The notes beneath the pieces were generated by a model. The model saw nothing but the letters and a program-made list of their open reading frames with translations, did not search any database and was not told the origin of the DNA. The position numbers and the translations under genes were made by a program. From Tanytarsus gracilentus (lineage: Eukaryota; Arthropoda; Insecta; Diptera; Chironomidae), in contig JAXRKN010000041.1 in NCBI GenBank assembly GCA_038502055.1, forward strand, positions 3,019,501 to 3,083,500: DNA of 64,000 nt. Direction: 5' to 3'. Below, piece by piece: positions 11,801 through 22,921 of the stretch. How positions within the stretch are numbered: position 1 is the first letter of the stretch; each line of letters starts with the position of its first letter.

Positions 11801-14137
11801 CAGCAAACTCAAACAACAATAAGCAGACACCCGTGAAACCACAAAAAACATCGCCGGAGAAAGTATGAAAATTTTTATGATGGTGCTAAGTGCTTTTCAA
11901 TGATCTGTGAAATTTCCTCTCTCTTTAAAGATTCATTCCGAGCCGATAAAATCGAAAACAAATCCACCCAAATACTCAAAGCCACAATCAACCAAAAAAC
12001 CTTTTAAACAATCGGGTCAAGGTCAAGTGCTTAAAGAGTGCGAAGGCGAATGCGTTAGTGGACTCTTTGCACTCTTTTGCGATGACATTGATTCTGATGC
12101 ATTCTGTCCAAATGAGGGAAGTTGCTGCATGCCAGCAGGTAGCTCTAATAATGATAAAGTTGTGACAACTACAACGCCAAGAACAACCACGCAGGTAAAT
12201 TGATTTATTGCTTAATAAAATTGAATTTTAAAACTTTGTAAATCAGCCACCATTGCCACGATGCCCTGGATTCTGTCTTCTCAACATTATGGCAGCTTTT
12301 TGTGAAAAACCAGCTGGTAAAATTACCTCTAGCTAATTTTTAAAATTTTTATTAACATGTTTGTTATAACAAACAATTTAGTTCTCATTTCACGAACGTC
12401 AAACTGCAAAAGTGGATCAGTTTGCTGTGACAATACGAAAGTGGCACCAAAAACTCGACCAACAACGAGAAGGCCTCAAACAACAACACCTTACTATCCA
12501 CCACCTCCAACATCGCCTCCCGATCCACGTGAAGAATGTCCAGGCTCATGTATTGTCAGCCTCTTAAGCTTCACATGCTTCCGTAATGCAGAAATGACTG
12601 ATTTATTCAAGTGTAAGAAATCAGGAACTCAATGTTGTGCACCTAAAACTAAAATTCAAGAGCGAATGGATCAAATTCATAGACAAAACTACACTTATCA
12701 ATATAACCCGAGTGTCGGGCCAATTAATCCAAATTATCCACCACCACCATCGCAGTATTACAATACCAATAATTATCCTCCTCCACCTCCACCACCCGCT
12801 CAACACCCTCAACACTATCCGCCACCTCATGTTTACGAACCGACAATTCCTCCAAATCTACAACAGCAGCAACCGTCAACTATTAATTATGAAATTGTTC
12901 ATCCAACCTCACAAAAACCACCGCCCGTATACTCAAAATACGTTTGCGGCGTTAAAGGAAACAGCAGAGTTGCAAAATCGTACCTTAACTCAACAGAAAT
13001 CACAACATCATCAAGAAAGAAGCGAAGTGATGATTTTGAACGAGAACTCGCTCAAGTTTATAAGACTAAAACAACTGAGAGACTTGTGTTGGGCAGTAAT
13101 CCCGTGCCCATTCCAATTGTTTACACTGACAATCACACCAACGACTTTAATGTTGCCCCAAGCTATGGTTTTTATAACACATCATATGTGAGTCATCGAC
13201 AAGCTCGTGTAGTGGGTGGCGAGGACGCAGACAATGGAGAATGGTGCTGGCAAGTGGCGCTTATCAATTCATTGAATCAATACTTATGTGGCGGTGCATT
13301 AATTGGTAAGAATTGGAAGAAATAAATGTGTCAAATATTGACCTAATTTATTCTTACTTCCCCTCTTCATATAGGCACACAATGGGTATTGACAGGGGCA
13401 CATTGCGTGACGAATATCGTTCGACAGGGCGATGCGATTTATGTACGCGTTGGTGATTATGATTTAACGAGAAAGTATGGTAGTCCCGGTGCACAAACTC
13501 TACGTGTTGCAACAACTTATATCCATCACAATCATAATTCACAAACACTCGATAACGATATTGCCCTACTGAAACTTAATGGTCAAGCGGAATTGCGTGA
13601 GGGTGTTTGTCTCGTATGTCTACCAGCTAGGGGTGTTAGCCATGCGGCTGGAAAGAGATGCACGGTAACTGGCTATGGTTATATGGGAGAATCAGGTCCA
13701 ATTCCGTTGAGAGTTCGTGAAGCTGAAATTCCAATTGTCAGCGACTCCGAGTGCATTCGAAAAATCAATGCAGTGACTGAGAAAATTTTCATCTTACCAG
13801 CTTCGAGCTTTTGTGCGGGCGGTGAGGAAAATAATGATGCATGTCAAGGGTGAGAAAGAATTAAATTAAATTATCCGTTATATTTTTAAACAATAAAATT
13901 TTGTTATAGTGACGGAGGCGGTCCATTGGTGTGTCAAGACGATGGTTTCTTTGAACTTGCAGGTTTAGTGTCTTGGGGCTTCGGTTGCGGTCGTCAAGAT
14001 GTTCCAGGTATTTTAAAAATCATTAAATCCAAAAAACTCCTTTCCCACACTAATTTAAAATTATTCTAGGTGTCTACGTAAAAGTGTCTTCCTTCATAGG
14101 CTGGATAAATCAGATCATAAGTGTGAATAATTTATAA
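8373..14137 (+). CDS. mas: Masquerade: non-catalytic serine protease homologue with five disulfide knots
   Basis: Nine exons: 8373-8475, 11342-11485, 11543-11862, 11931-12194, 12247-12316, 12382-13305, 13375-13849, 13910-14007 and 14070-14137. They give 821 residues. A signal peptide is followed by five cysteine-knot (clip-like) modules beginning CPGVC, CPGVC, CEGEC, CPGFC and CPGSC and each ending in CC, separated by Thr/Pro-rich linkers. The C-terminal trypsin-like domain starts after the cleavage-type sequence RQARVVGGED (about residue 576). His618 (TGAHC) and Asp670 (DNDIALLK) are kept, but the catalytic serine is glycine: QGDGGGPLVC, Gly769. This Ser-to-Gly change plus five knots is diagnostic of Drosophila masquerade, a secreted protein needed for muscle attachment and axon guidance, so it should bind rather than cut. 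The start was chosen for its signal peptide. A polyadenylation signal is at 14340-14345. Confidence 0.95.
8691..8715. repeat. (TC)n simple repeat
   Basis: An uninterrupted TC dinucleotide run of about 25 bases in mas intron 1. Confidence 0.95.
8776..8801. repeat. (GATA)n simple repeat
   Basis: Six tandem GATA units at the left border of the candidate insertion in mas intron 1. Confidence 0.95.
9066..9120. other. Two-part 16-bp hairpin
   Basis: CGTTATGGACGTCCGG (9066-9081) pairs with CCGGACGT (9099-9106) and then CCATAACG (9113-9120). The loop is 17 nt and there is a 6-nt one-sided bulge. All sixteen pairs are Watson-Crick. It lies inside the candidate insertion. Confidence 0.7.
9250..9490. 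repeat. Degenerate CCTTCCTC-plus-hairpin modules
   Basis: CCTTCCTC occurs at 9272, 9383 and 9457. The first two copies are preceded by TAAAAGT at an equal distance (111-bp period) and followed by short hairpins, such as CCTAACA/TGTTAGG and CTAATC/GATTAG. The third is less complete. Confidence 0.5.
9541..9965. repeat. Degenerate tandem repeat, about 120-150 bp period
   Basis: The phrase CTGAMYGAATCYATG with a following TTCAAAAC recurs near 9571, 9705, 9740 (partial) and 9858. TTTCYCCCTRGTTAARTT recurs near 9663, 9812 and 9934. About three diverged units are visible, inside the candidate insertion. Confidence 0.6.
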
Positions 14138-15517
14138 CGCTAATTTTAATGCAATCAACTATAGGCTTTAAGATTTACTGTATAGATTTACTTATTTGTC
14201 ATGTATTGCTATAAAAGTAGGCACTACAAATCAACACAGAAGGATGGATGTAAAAAAAATGCTCGGCAAAATTCTTTTAAACAATCGTGAGAATCAGATA
14301 TATCCAGACCATATCTGAGCGAGAGCTGGGGACTTTTAAAATAAAGAAATAAAAAATTATATAAAATTCATTATTGACTTCTTTCGTCGATGATAAAAAA
14401 AAGGTTAATTTATGTAACGATTGCAATGCACCAGCGGACGGTACAGGGAAAAAATTAGAGTTTTACTTTTGCAGCAGCGACAGTCTACGTTTTTGCGCAC
14501 ATCCACACACCGATAAATCTTCGAATTCAATTTCCAATATTTGTTCTTTATGAGACGTTAACGGAGGCATATCGAGTGGTAATGTGTAATATGTGCAGAA
14601 AAGGAGAGCGCTCCGCGATAAAAAATCTAAAAATGTTTTCCCGCTTCAGTATTGATGTCTCGAGAGCTCTCGAAGAGCGAAGAAGTCCACGAGTAAAAAG
14701 TGCAGATGAGTTTTTATGTGCTGTGATGACATCGATGGACTCTTACATATTTATACAATTTTTTTATTATCGGCGTTTTGCAGCAAAGACCCCGATGAGA
14801 ATTCATACATTTTAGCGAATGTGAGGTAACAAAAAAAATTAGTTCTTTGATGGAATTTCGTCTCTGAATTTTTTTTCTTCTCTGCACGCTCTTATCATCT
14901 ATCGCCCTCTCCATCGTCGTATATATATAGATTCCATAAAAGAAATTAAAAGATTGATATGTGTAAAAAATTCATGCGATGCCATAAAGAGTGAGAGAGC
15001 GAGAGAGAGAGAGAAGAGGGAATGAGAGAATCTCGCAGCATAAAGAAGAGAAGAAGCATGCAATTTCCTATAAAATATCGCTGTGTGAGCTTTAAGGCGG
15101 AGTAAAATAGGGGAATGAGAAATTTATGTGTGATCGCTCTTTAAAGAAGTCCAGGCATCACTTTGGTCAGATATAAATCTTACCTCGAACCGATTAGTTG
15201 TGCGATGTGAAAATTCGCCATTTGTGCAATTATTTGAAAAAAAAAGACAATTAGAAAAAAATTTACCAAGTGCACTTGTGGATTATCGGAAACATAAAAA
15301 ATTTTCAATTAATTTTCCCGCTTTTTAGAATAATTTACCGGCAAAAATTCCTTTCCAAATTTTAGTGATCCTTTTTGGCATTAGATTTGATTTTTTTCGT
15401 AGATTTTCCCCGCGTATTTTTCAAATTTATAAATTTTTCAAAATTATGATCAAAATTTTAAATTTCTTTTCATTGCGCGCTCTTAACATCGATTAATTTT
15501 TTTTATTGAAATAATAA
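14138..15517. other. Intergenic stretch between mas and nab
   Basis: The mas 3' UTR ends near the AATAAA at 14340-14345. A GAGAGA-rich purine run near 14995-15020 is a possible GAGA-factor type promoter element for nab. Small open frames around 14576-14914 show no recognisable product. Confidence 0.4.
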
Positions 15518-18500
15518 ATGGATCAATCGACTTCGACTGTTGTAACCTCGGGAAATATTACATCTTCGTCGACTATTGTCACAAGCACGCCGTCAAATAA
15601 ATCCTCGGTAATTGTCGATCCAACATCTTCGGATGAAAAATATTCGTTGACTAGTGCCTTACTCACGACTTATACCTCAAGTGCATCCACTGATCTTCAA
15701 AATACTCCAAAAAGAGTTTCATCCTCATCCACCATCTCGAGTCCACTGCTGACTCCACCGACTGGAAAAATTTTAAGCAGAAACTGTAATGGTACAAGTG
15801 AGTAAAAAAAAATTATTAAAATTTCATTTGAAACTTCAATTAAAAAGCTTAGTTTAAATTTGAAAAAGTCTAACATAAAAAAATTCTAAATTTTTAAAAT
15901 TTCTTAAAAAGTCAGATTTAAAAAAATAATTCTGAAAGTTAAATCATCCACAAAAAATACATTAAAAGAATTCAAGAAAGCGAGCGACTTTAATGTTGCA
16001 AAAAAGTGGCGAAAAAAATTACTTTTGTGTGGCTCCTTATCGTCTGTGCTTTACAAAAAACTGCACATTTTTCTACACGATGAGAGTGAAGCGTAAAAAA
16101 TCTCAAAGTGTGGTTGAGCACAAAAAGTTAAAAGCTCTTAGACATTAATTTTTGCTTGGAAATTGATTGAGTAAAAAAAATAAGTTCCAGCCATGTGTTC
16201 ATGGCATTTTTAAGGCGCGCATAACGAAATCATCCTTGATACAATTTTGTGAATCTTCAATTACACAAATGCTTGATTTTTATGCCTTCTGTTTGCTTTA
16301 TGAAGAGATGATTAAGTGAAAAGAATTTTTTTACGAACAATTGAAGAATTTTTTATACACTCGAAAGAATAAGTTGTGAGTATGAAGAGACAAAAAATAA
16401 CCGGACATATGCAAACCAGAGCGTAGGGAATATAATAATAGAAAGGAACGAGTTACCACAGCATATGGCCTTAAAAAAATTGTAGATCATCATTCGTATA
16501 AAAACCGTTTGATTAAAAGACGGTTAAGAAATCTCATTGAAGCTCTCTCTCACACAAGGAGCAACGCATTCACCCCACAAACAATCTCGAACAATGAAAA
16601 TATTTTTTTCTCATCAATTTTTTTGTTTCTTCTTCTTCATCCTCGGCTATGTTGTGTGTGTCTCTCTGTCGTGAAGTAAAAACGGAATTCCAGGCATCCA
16701 TAAATTTTCAAACGGCAATATTTGAAGGAGCGAATGAGACGAGTAAAAAATTAAACAGACAAATTAAGAGCAAAAAGATTCTTTCAAATAAAAATAATTT
16801 TTATATGCAATGTCATTTTTGCGATTTAAGGCTTTATTTCATTTGTAAGACATGTTTTTATTTCGATTCTTCTTCTCTCTCTTTTTCTCAATTGCAACGT
16901 CTCTTAAATCTCGATATGCCGTTTGTGAAAAAAAATCTTTTTCTTCTCCTGATTTTAAATCGCATGATGAAGGTTTTTTTGTGTGATCTGATTGGATGAG
17001 GAGAGATGAAAAAAATTCATACTTGACGAAATGTTTACTGAGAGGAAATAGGCTGTACCTTTTTCGAAATCTTTCAACAACCCCATTCACATCCCGGCTT
17101 TATTTTCTTCTTCTTGCTCACTTTTTACAGAACTAACTGTTAGTCGTGATAATCGGAAAGGGTGACTTTAAAATGTGTTTAGAAAAATCTCATTTGAATT
17201 TTCTATTTTTTGAGTTGTAAATTTTTAAAATTAGGAAGTCAGTTTTTGCTGAGCACGAAAATTAATTTTTTAAACAAGCTAAATTTTTCGAAGGCCTTCG
17301 AAGGTCAAGAATTATGAAACTCAAAAGAATTTTTAAGATGAATTAAAATTACATCTTTGATTCCTGCGTGGGACATGACCAAATGTTACCGTTAAAATTC
17401 AAAAAATCCTCATACAAATGAAATTTAAATCTCGGCTTCAACGTATTTTCAATAGACAATTGTATACAAAAAGTATACTTTTATTTAAATTTACGGCTTC
17501 AACGGTTTTCATGTCCCACGCAGGCTTTGATTTTGAAAGGAACATTTCAGTTAAAAATTATTTATTTTGGCCTTTTTATTTATAATCAAATTTAAACATT
17601 TAAAAAAAACTAAATCTTTACTGATAAAAATCTAAATTAAACTCAAGAAACTTTAAAATTAAAGAAAGTTAAATTATTCAAATAATTAATGCAAACAAAA
17701 CGAATAAAAATATTTACCGAATTTTAAAAATTCAAAGTTTTTTTGCTTTTTAAAGTCGTTGCAGTTTAAAATTATTTCTGGTTAATAAATTTCAAAATAT
17801 TTTTTTGGAAGAAATTTAAATTTTTACTCAAGCATAATTTTTTAATCCAAACATATGTCATCATAATTTTTAAACTTACCATGAGAAATTATAAAGATGC
17901 AATATCGTAATGCATATTTAATTAATCCGCTACAAAAAAATCAAAGATTTATTACAATCACCTTTAATGTTTCTCATGCATCCTTCCTTCGAAATAAATA
18001 TAAAAATATTCTCACGCAACAACATTTTATTCATCTTCATCATCACAAAAAATAGCTAAAAAAATTTAATGTACAGCATCTTGAATTCCATTTGATGCAG
18101 ATTGTCGTCGTAATGAGCCGAATAGAGTAGAAAAGAATCACATCGAAGATAAAAAACGTCCACGCACAAAAAATTCTAAAGCTAACCCCTTCACGATCGC
18201 TTCTCGAAGCCTTTTTACGTCACCGAACTACCTTTATTTGCATATTCCCTTTTGTTCTCATCACAATTTTTTTTGACCGAAGTCCGGGGTAGAAAAGAAT
18301 AGAGAGGATGATGAGCCGTGAACCAGGTAGCAGTGAAAACTCGTTTTAGGGGAAGAAAACAATTTTTTTATCCGCACAGATTTTTTTATGTGGGTTTTTT
18401 ATGCACGTATGTTCATCTAGCGACGACGAAGGCCCTTAGGATAGACAAAAAAGTAAATTTGAATAATCTTTCTTACGTGTGAGTCTTGAGTCTCCCTCCT

Positions 18501-21500
18501 GTCTACGATCGATTAATTATTTTTTGTTTAAACACTACGCTGCTTTCTGTGTGAATGATAGTTATGCAAATAGCATTTTTTCACCACATAGTTGTGTCTC
18601 GATGGGAACTTCGATGATGAATTAAAAATATATTTTTTTATCGTCATTTGATGGCACAATGATAGTCAATCTCGTGAGAAAATTATCGTTTTTGAACTGA
18701 GATTTTTTATCAAGTTTGTTTCAAATTTTATTAAATTTTCTGGAGATTTTTAAGATTTAAAATTTTTGCTATCTAAAAGATTTAATCTGATATTTGCAAT
18801 ATGATCCAAAATATCGCAACTAGATTCCATAATTTATGCATAAAATTTTAGGCAAAAAAATGCGGCACATTAACTTATGACATAAAATATTTTAAAAATT
18901 GAATCTAAATTCAATGTTCTCACTTATAGAATAATTCGGTCTATTTTAATTTTAATTAATCAATTTAATAAATTTAGAGATCAAACCTTAACTTTAATTA
19001 AAATATATTCAACATTAACTCATTCATGTATAAATTTACTAATGAAATATCACAAAAATCCAAATCGCCTCATGACCTCGCTGTCATTATCAAACTGCAT
19101 ATTTTAATACATTGTATGTTGAACTTTTAACATACCTCGCATGCTGCATTGATATTCATCTCCCTTATATTCTTTCAAACTTCTTCTTCTTCAACAAAAA
19201 AAGAACTTGAATCATTAAAGATGCTTTAACAAAAGAATTTTTTTCACCAATAGAATTTTTTTTATATGAACGAACAAATAATCCCGTTCGTTGAAGGGAA
19301 AGGTGTGGTTTATGTTGCATGTTTTCTTAAAGAATCTTCTTTCCCTTTTCTTATAGTGGTACACACGTCGAACCCTTCGAATGAAGCTGAGCTACAATTG
19401 TACCGAGTTCTACAGCGAGCCAGCTTGCTTGCATATTATGACACTCTCTTAGAGATGGGTAAGTGATAAGATTTGAACTCGATAAAATTCAATTAAAAAT
19501 TTTCTTTGTAGGCGGTGATGATGTTCAGCAACTTTGTGATGCTGGTGAAGAGGAATTTTTAGAGATAATGGCACTAGTTGGAATGGCATCGAAGCCTCTT
19601 CATGTGCGGAGGTTACAGAAAGCACTTCATGAGTGGATGACAAATCCATCACTTTTTCATTCTTCCATGCCTCCCAGTAGCGATCCAACCCTTCCTCCTC
19701 CCCCAATCCTCTTTCATCCTGAACCCGGTAGCATTTCTCAGCAATTACAGCAAAGAACTCTCACCACTTCATATCCATCGCCAGGATTTTCCGGCTCTCA
19801 TGCCAGCACTTCCAATACAACCACATCACATGGCTATTGTGGCGTTACAGCGTCGACTTTTGGAACGCCACCAACGATCTCATCATCTTCGACCTCTTCA
19901 AGCAGTGTCTCCTCTCTTAATCCAACACTTACTGAATCTCAAATTTCTCGAATTATTACGTCCGCTGAACGACTTGCAAGAACACTTCCTCAACTCGAGC
20001 CTCGAACTCAAAATATTAAGAAACGATCGGCAAGAGAGTTGGAACAAGTTATTGCGATGAGTGAGTCTGATCCACGAAGAATGGATGAAATAAGAAAATA
20101 TTCTGCGATTTATGGAAGATTTGATTGTAAGAGAAAACCCGAAAAGCCACTGACACTTCATGAAGTTTGTGTTAATGAAGCTGCCGCACAAATTTGTAAA
20201 TTTATTCCTGCGTTGTTGACTCGACGTGATGAACTTTTTCCTCTCGCACGTCAAGTCGTTAGGGACTCAGGTTTTGGGCATTCGGCTACGATTCGATTGA
20301 TGAGTCAAACCTCAAATCGCAACGATGAAAGTGAGCAGCAAAGCAAAAGATCTCGATTAGCGAGTGGGTCAGGAAGTGACGCCGGAAAAGTGAGTAAAAA
20401 GCATTTTTGATGTGGAACTTATGCTGCTTCTATGCTTTTTAACCGCTAACCTCACCGCTATGCTATTTTTCAGCTTTCATCACCCAGCTACTATTGCTTA
20501 TAAAAAAGGCTTTGTTTTACGCTTTTTCTATCGCTTTTATCCTAACACAAAAGATTTAAGTATCGTTTCTAACATGTTGATTATTTTAGCTCAAAGTGCT
20601 GTCAATTTATTATTTGTGATTTATTAAGTTTAAAAAAAAATACGCTAAAATTTAGACTGTTGATAACGCTTTGATCGCTTTTATAGACTAACAAGAAATT
20701 TAGTGCAATTTAGATCGCTTCATGGTTTGTAGACGCTTGTAGTTTAAAAATGCTTTTAGAATATCAAAATTTATGCTTATTAAATTTATTTAAGGACTTA
20801 ATTTTGCGTTAAAATCGCTAGAAACTTCTTGATGCTTCTTAGGCTGCTTTTTGACAATCATTTATTGTTTTAAAATTTTCCTCTCCTTGTAGTCGCAACA
20901 AATCCTGCTTCACACGCTTTTAACCCACTTGAAACTATTTTTGCATAATTCCTAGAGTACCCGCTTGAGGCTGCACATAATTTTTCGCTTTTCTCAGCTT
21001 ATTCGCAAGATTTCGTATGCAAATCCCTTCACGCATCCTTAACTCTCTATCTGAGGTTTCTAATGAGATGCAAAAGAAACCAATGATGATGCTTCAATCC
21101 ATCTTAAATGTGATTTTGATGTTCTTTGTTGAACATCTGTTATTGAACATTGTCGTTCGCATATAATTTAAGGATTTTTAACTAATGGCTTTTGGCTTTT
21201 TTTGCTTATTGCATGAATTTTAAATTCTCATTATTCAATCTAATTATTGAAATTTATTTTTGAAGGATATGATTGAGGAGAATCGAGAGAAGCAACAGTG
21301 CATGTTTGCGACATCGATCAAGCCGTTTGATTTATCGGAGGCAACGAAATTGTCTTTGGTGTTGAGTGCGTCGCAGCAAATCAGTCAGCAGCATTTGAAA
21401 GATACTTTTATGAAGAATTTCTCGAGATATGCAACTTCTGACTTTGAAGACACTGACTCGAGATATTCATTTAGTTCAAGCTCATCGCCTGTTCATGTGA

Positions 21501-21775
21501 GAAATATTTTTTAAATATTTAATTTATTTACAATAAATATATTTTAGAACGGAAACGCGAATGATCGAGACTCAATAGACACCACTTCTGAATTTTTTGA
21601 TAAAAGCGCTGAAGACAATCAAAAACCTTTCGAAGAGAGTCCTTTGGGCGTTCAAGTGATTTCATCGTCTGGCGGTCACATTATCGCAGTTGCAAATCCA
21701 GCCTTAGCATTGAGTCCAACTTTTTCGGATACACTTGTCAACATGAAGCGTGAAGTCCTCTCACCTGATATCTGA
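15518..21775 (+). CDS. nab: NAB transcriptional co-factor
   Basis: Exons 15518-15797, 19357-19458, 19512-20389, 21266-21496 and 21548-21775 give 572 residues. After a Ser/Thr-rich N-terminus the NCD1 domain (about residues 98-175) contains ELQLYRVLQRA, GGDDVQQLCDAGEEEFL and EIMALVGMASKPLHVRR, near-identical to vertebrate NAB1/NAB2. A Ser/Pro-rich linker leads to the NCD2 domain (about 268-385), including HEVCVNEAAAQIC and RRDELFPLARQVV. The protein ends with a basic and Ser-rich tail. NAB proteins are nuclear co-regulators without DNA binding of their own; they bind EGR-type zinc-finger factors (in flies, rotund and squeeze) and repress or activate their targets. Exon 3 ends at a GTGAGT donor; if intron 3 were retained, the frame would stop within about 20 bases. 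A polyadenylation signal is at 22064-22069. Confidence 0.93.
17287..17302. other. 16-bp perfect palindrome
   Basis: TTCGAAGGCCTTCGAA reads the same on both strands. It lies about 60 bp left of the MITE in nab intron 1. Confidence 0.9.
17363..17524. mobile_element. 162-bp MITE with 16-bp TIRs and 8-bp TSD
   Basis: The left end CCTGCGTGGGACATGA (17363-17378) is the exact reverse complement of the right end (17509-17524). CTTTGATT directly flanks both sides (17355-17362 and 17525-17532) as an 8-bp target duplication. The interior has no coding potential and holds a short internal repeat, CGGCTTCAACG, twice (near 17434 and 17493). Eight-base duplications are made by hAT and P superfamily transposases among others. 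The terminus does not match a family I can name. The perfect ends suggest a recent insertion. Confidence 0.9.
20390..21265 (+). other. nab: nab intron 3, rich in YGCTKY motifs
   Basis: This is an 876-bp intron between GTGAGT and TTTTTGAAG. By hand count about fifteen YGCTKY hexamers (CGCTTT, TGCTTC, TGCTTT, TGCTGT and similar) fall between 20427 and 20995, all on the sense strand. The 216-nt open frame near its start has no recognisable features. Confidence 0.7.
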
Positions 21776-22350
21776 GAACTTTTATTTACCTTTCAAATTT
21801 TCCTTACATTAAATTCAAATTTTTAGGCAATTTTTCCTTCAAAATTTTCTGCTCTAGTCCCCTAAATTTTTGTTTCTTCTTTTTGTCTCTCTCACCCTAG
21901 TCTCTTTTCTTTCTTTTTTAAAATTGTAAGGAACCCCTTTTTGAAGACTCTTTCAAAATCAACATGTGTGTAATATTTTTGTATATAATACAATCTTAAA
22001 TCATTCAATTAGATAACGATAGCTATTAATTTACTAGAATAATTTTTTAATTTTTCTTACTCCAATAAAAGACTGTAAACAATTTATATTAAAAGTTAAA
22101 TGTTAAGAAATAATTTTTTAAAAAGCTTAAATTTACAAAATTAAAAATAAATTTTAAATCTAAAATTTTTGGAATAAAAATTTTCAAATGAAATTTTTCG
22201 ACTTAATAAAAGATTTTTTTGTATCAAAAGCCACGTGCGTTTCCAAGATGCTTTCCATAAAAAAATTATGTTTAGAAAAGAAAATCATTGGAATTATTAC
22301 GATGTGAAAAGTTCTCTGATGTTGACGTAATTTTTGAGAAAAATTCAAAC
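21776..22350. other. Spacer: nab 3' UTR and promoter of the small peptide gene
   Basis: A polyadenylation signal for nab is at 22064-22069. The remaining roughly 280 bases are AT-rich and must contain the promoter of the next gene; no clear TATA box was identified. Confidence 0.4.
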
Positions 22351-22783
22351 ATGAAGGTAAGAAAATTCTAAAATCGTGAAATTATTTTCTAAATATTTAA
22401 TTTTAGAGCATTTTAGCAATATTTTTCATCGCTTTTGTAAGTTTGGCATCATCAATCGGACATATCGACAAAACAATCAAAAATTTTCAAGCTGAAGTGA
22501 GTTTCTAAAGTTTTAAAAGGTTTACAAATATTTTAAGTGTTTAAAATAATTTAGAGGACATGTGGCTACAACGAAATTTGCAAGGAAGAATTTCACAAGA
22601 TTTTTAAATGCAAATGTCCAGCATATTTGTACTGCCGCTCGCAAGGAAAATATTACAATGCAATTTGCAGTATAACTGACACTGGGTATGACAAAATAAC
22701 TAGTAATAAATAAAGATTAAAAAAACTTTTATTCCAGCTATATTTGGTCACAAGAGCGTGCATATGAGCTAACTCGAAATTGA
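22351..22783 (+). CDS. Small secreted six-cysteine peptide, family not recognised
   Basis: Four small exons (22351-22356, 22407-22496, 22555-22685, 22738-22783) join in phase to 90 residues. Exon 1 is only six bases, ATGAAG. A signal peptide follows (hydrophobic core ILAIFFIAFVSLA), then a short spacer and a mature part whose six cysteines are spaced C-x5-C-x9-C-x-C-x5-C-x10-C. The last exon adds the tail GYIWSQERAYELTRN. The size, secretion signal and cysteine pattern fit a disulfide-stabilised extracellular peptide such as a protease inhibitor, immune effector or signalling peptide. I cannot assign a family, and the spacing is not that of Kazal or Kunitz inhibitors. The polyadenylation signal is at 22891-22896. 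It converges tail to tail with the CLIP protease gene. Confidence 0.75.
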
Positions 22784-22841
22784 TAAAGAGGCTAAAAAAA
22801 TAAAAGAATGAAAATTTGTTAACATTACAAAATCTCTTATT

Positions 22842-22896
22842 TTTATTTCTCAATCAGCATCTTTTGCGCATGTTTGAAAATAATTTTTCCAATAAA
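22842..22896. promoter_or_regulatory. Overlapping convergent polyadenylation signals
   Basis: AATAAA on the plus strand at 22891-22896 (peptide gene) and AATAAA on the minus strand at 22847-22842 (protease gene) lie past each other, so the two 3' UTRs should overlap by roughly 50 bases. Confidence 0.5.
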
Positions 22897-22921
22897 GTTG
22901 CTTTCATTTCCAAAAGAATGA

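Larger units (their letters stand above)
15798..19356 (+). other. nab: nab intron 1 (3.6 kb)
   Basis: The donor GTGAGT is at 15798 and the acceptor after TTCTTATAG is at 19356. It is AT-rich with pyrimidine tracts. A MITE lies at 17363-17524 and a 16-bp palindrome at 17287-17302. I see no nested gene. Confidence 0.8.

Noticed and set aside
14576..14914. Short ORFs on both strands between mas and nab
   Set aside because: They overlap antisense to each other and show no domain or coding signature.
20412..20627. 71-residue ORF in nab intron 3
   Set aside because: Its composition comes from the repeated GCTT motifs; nothing recognisable.
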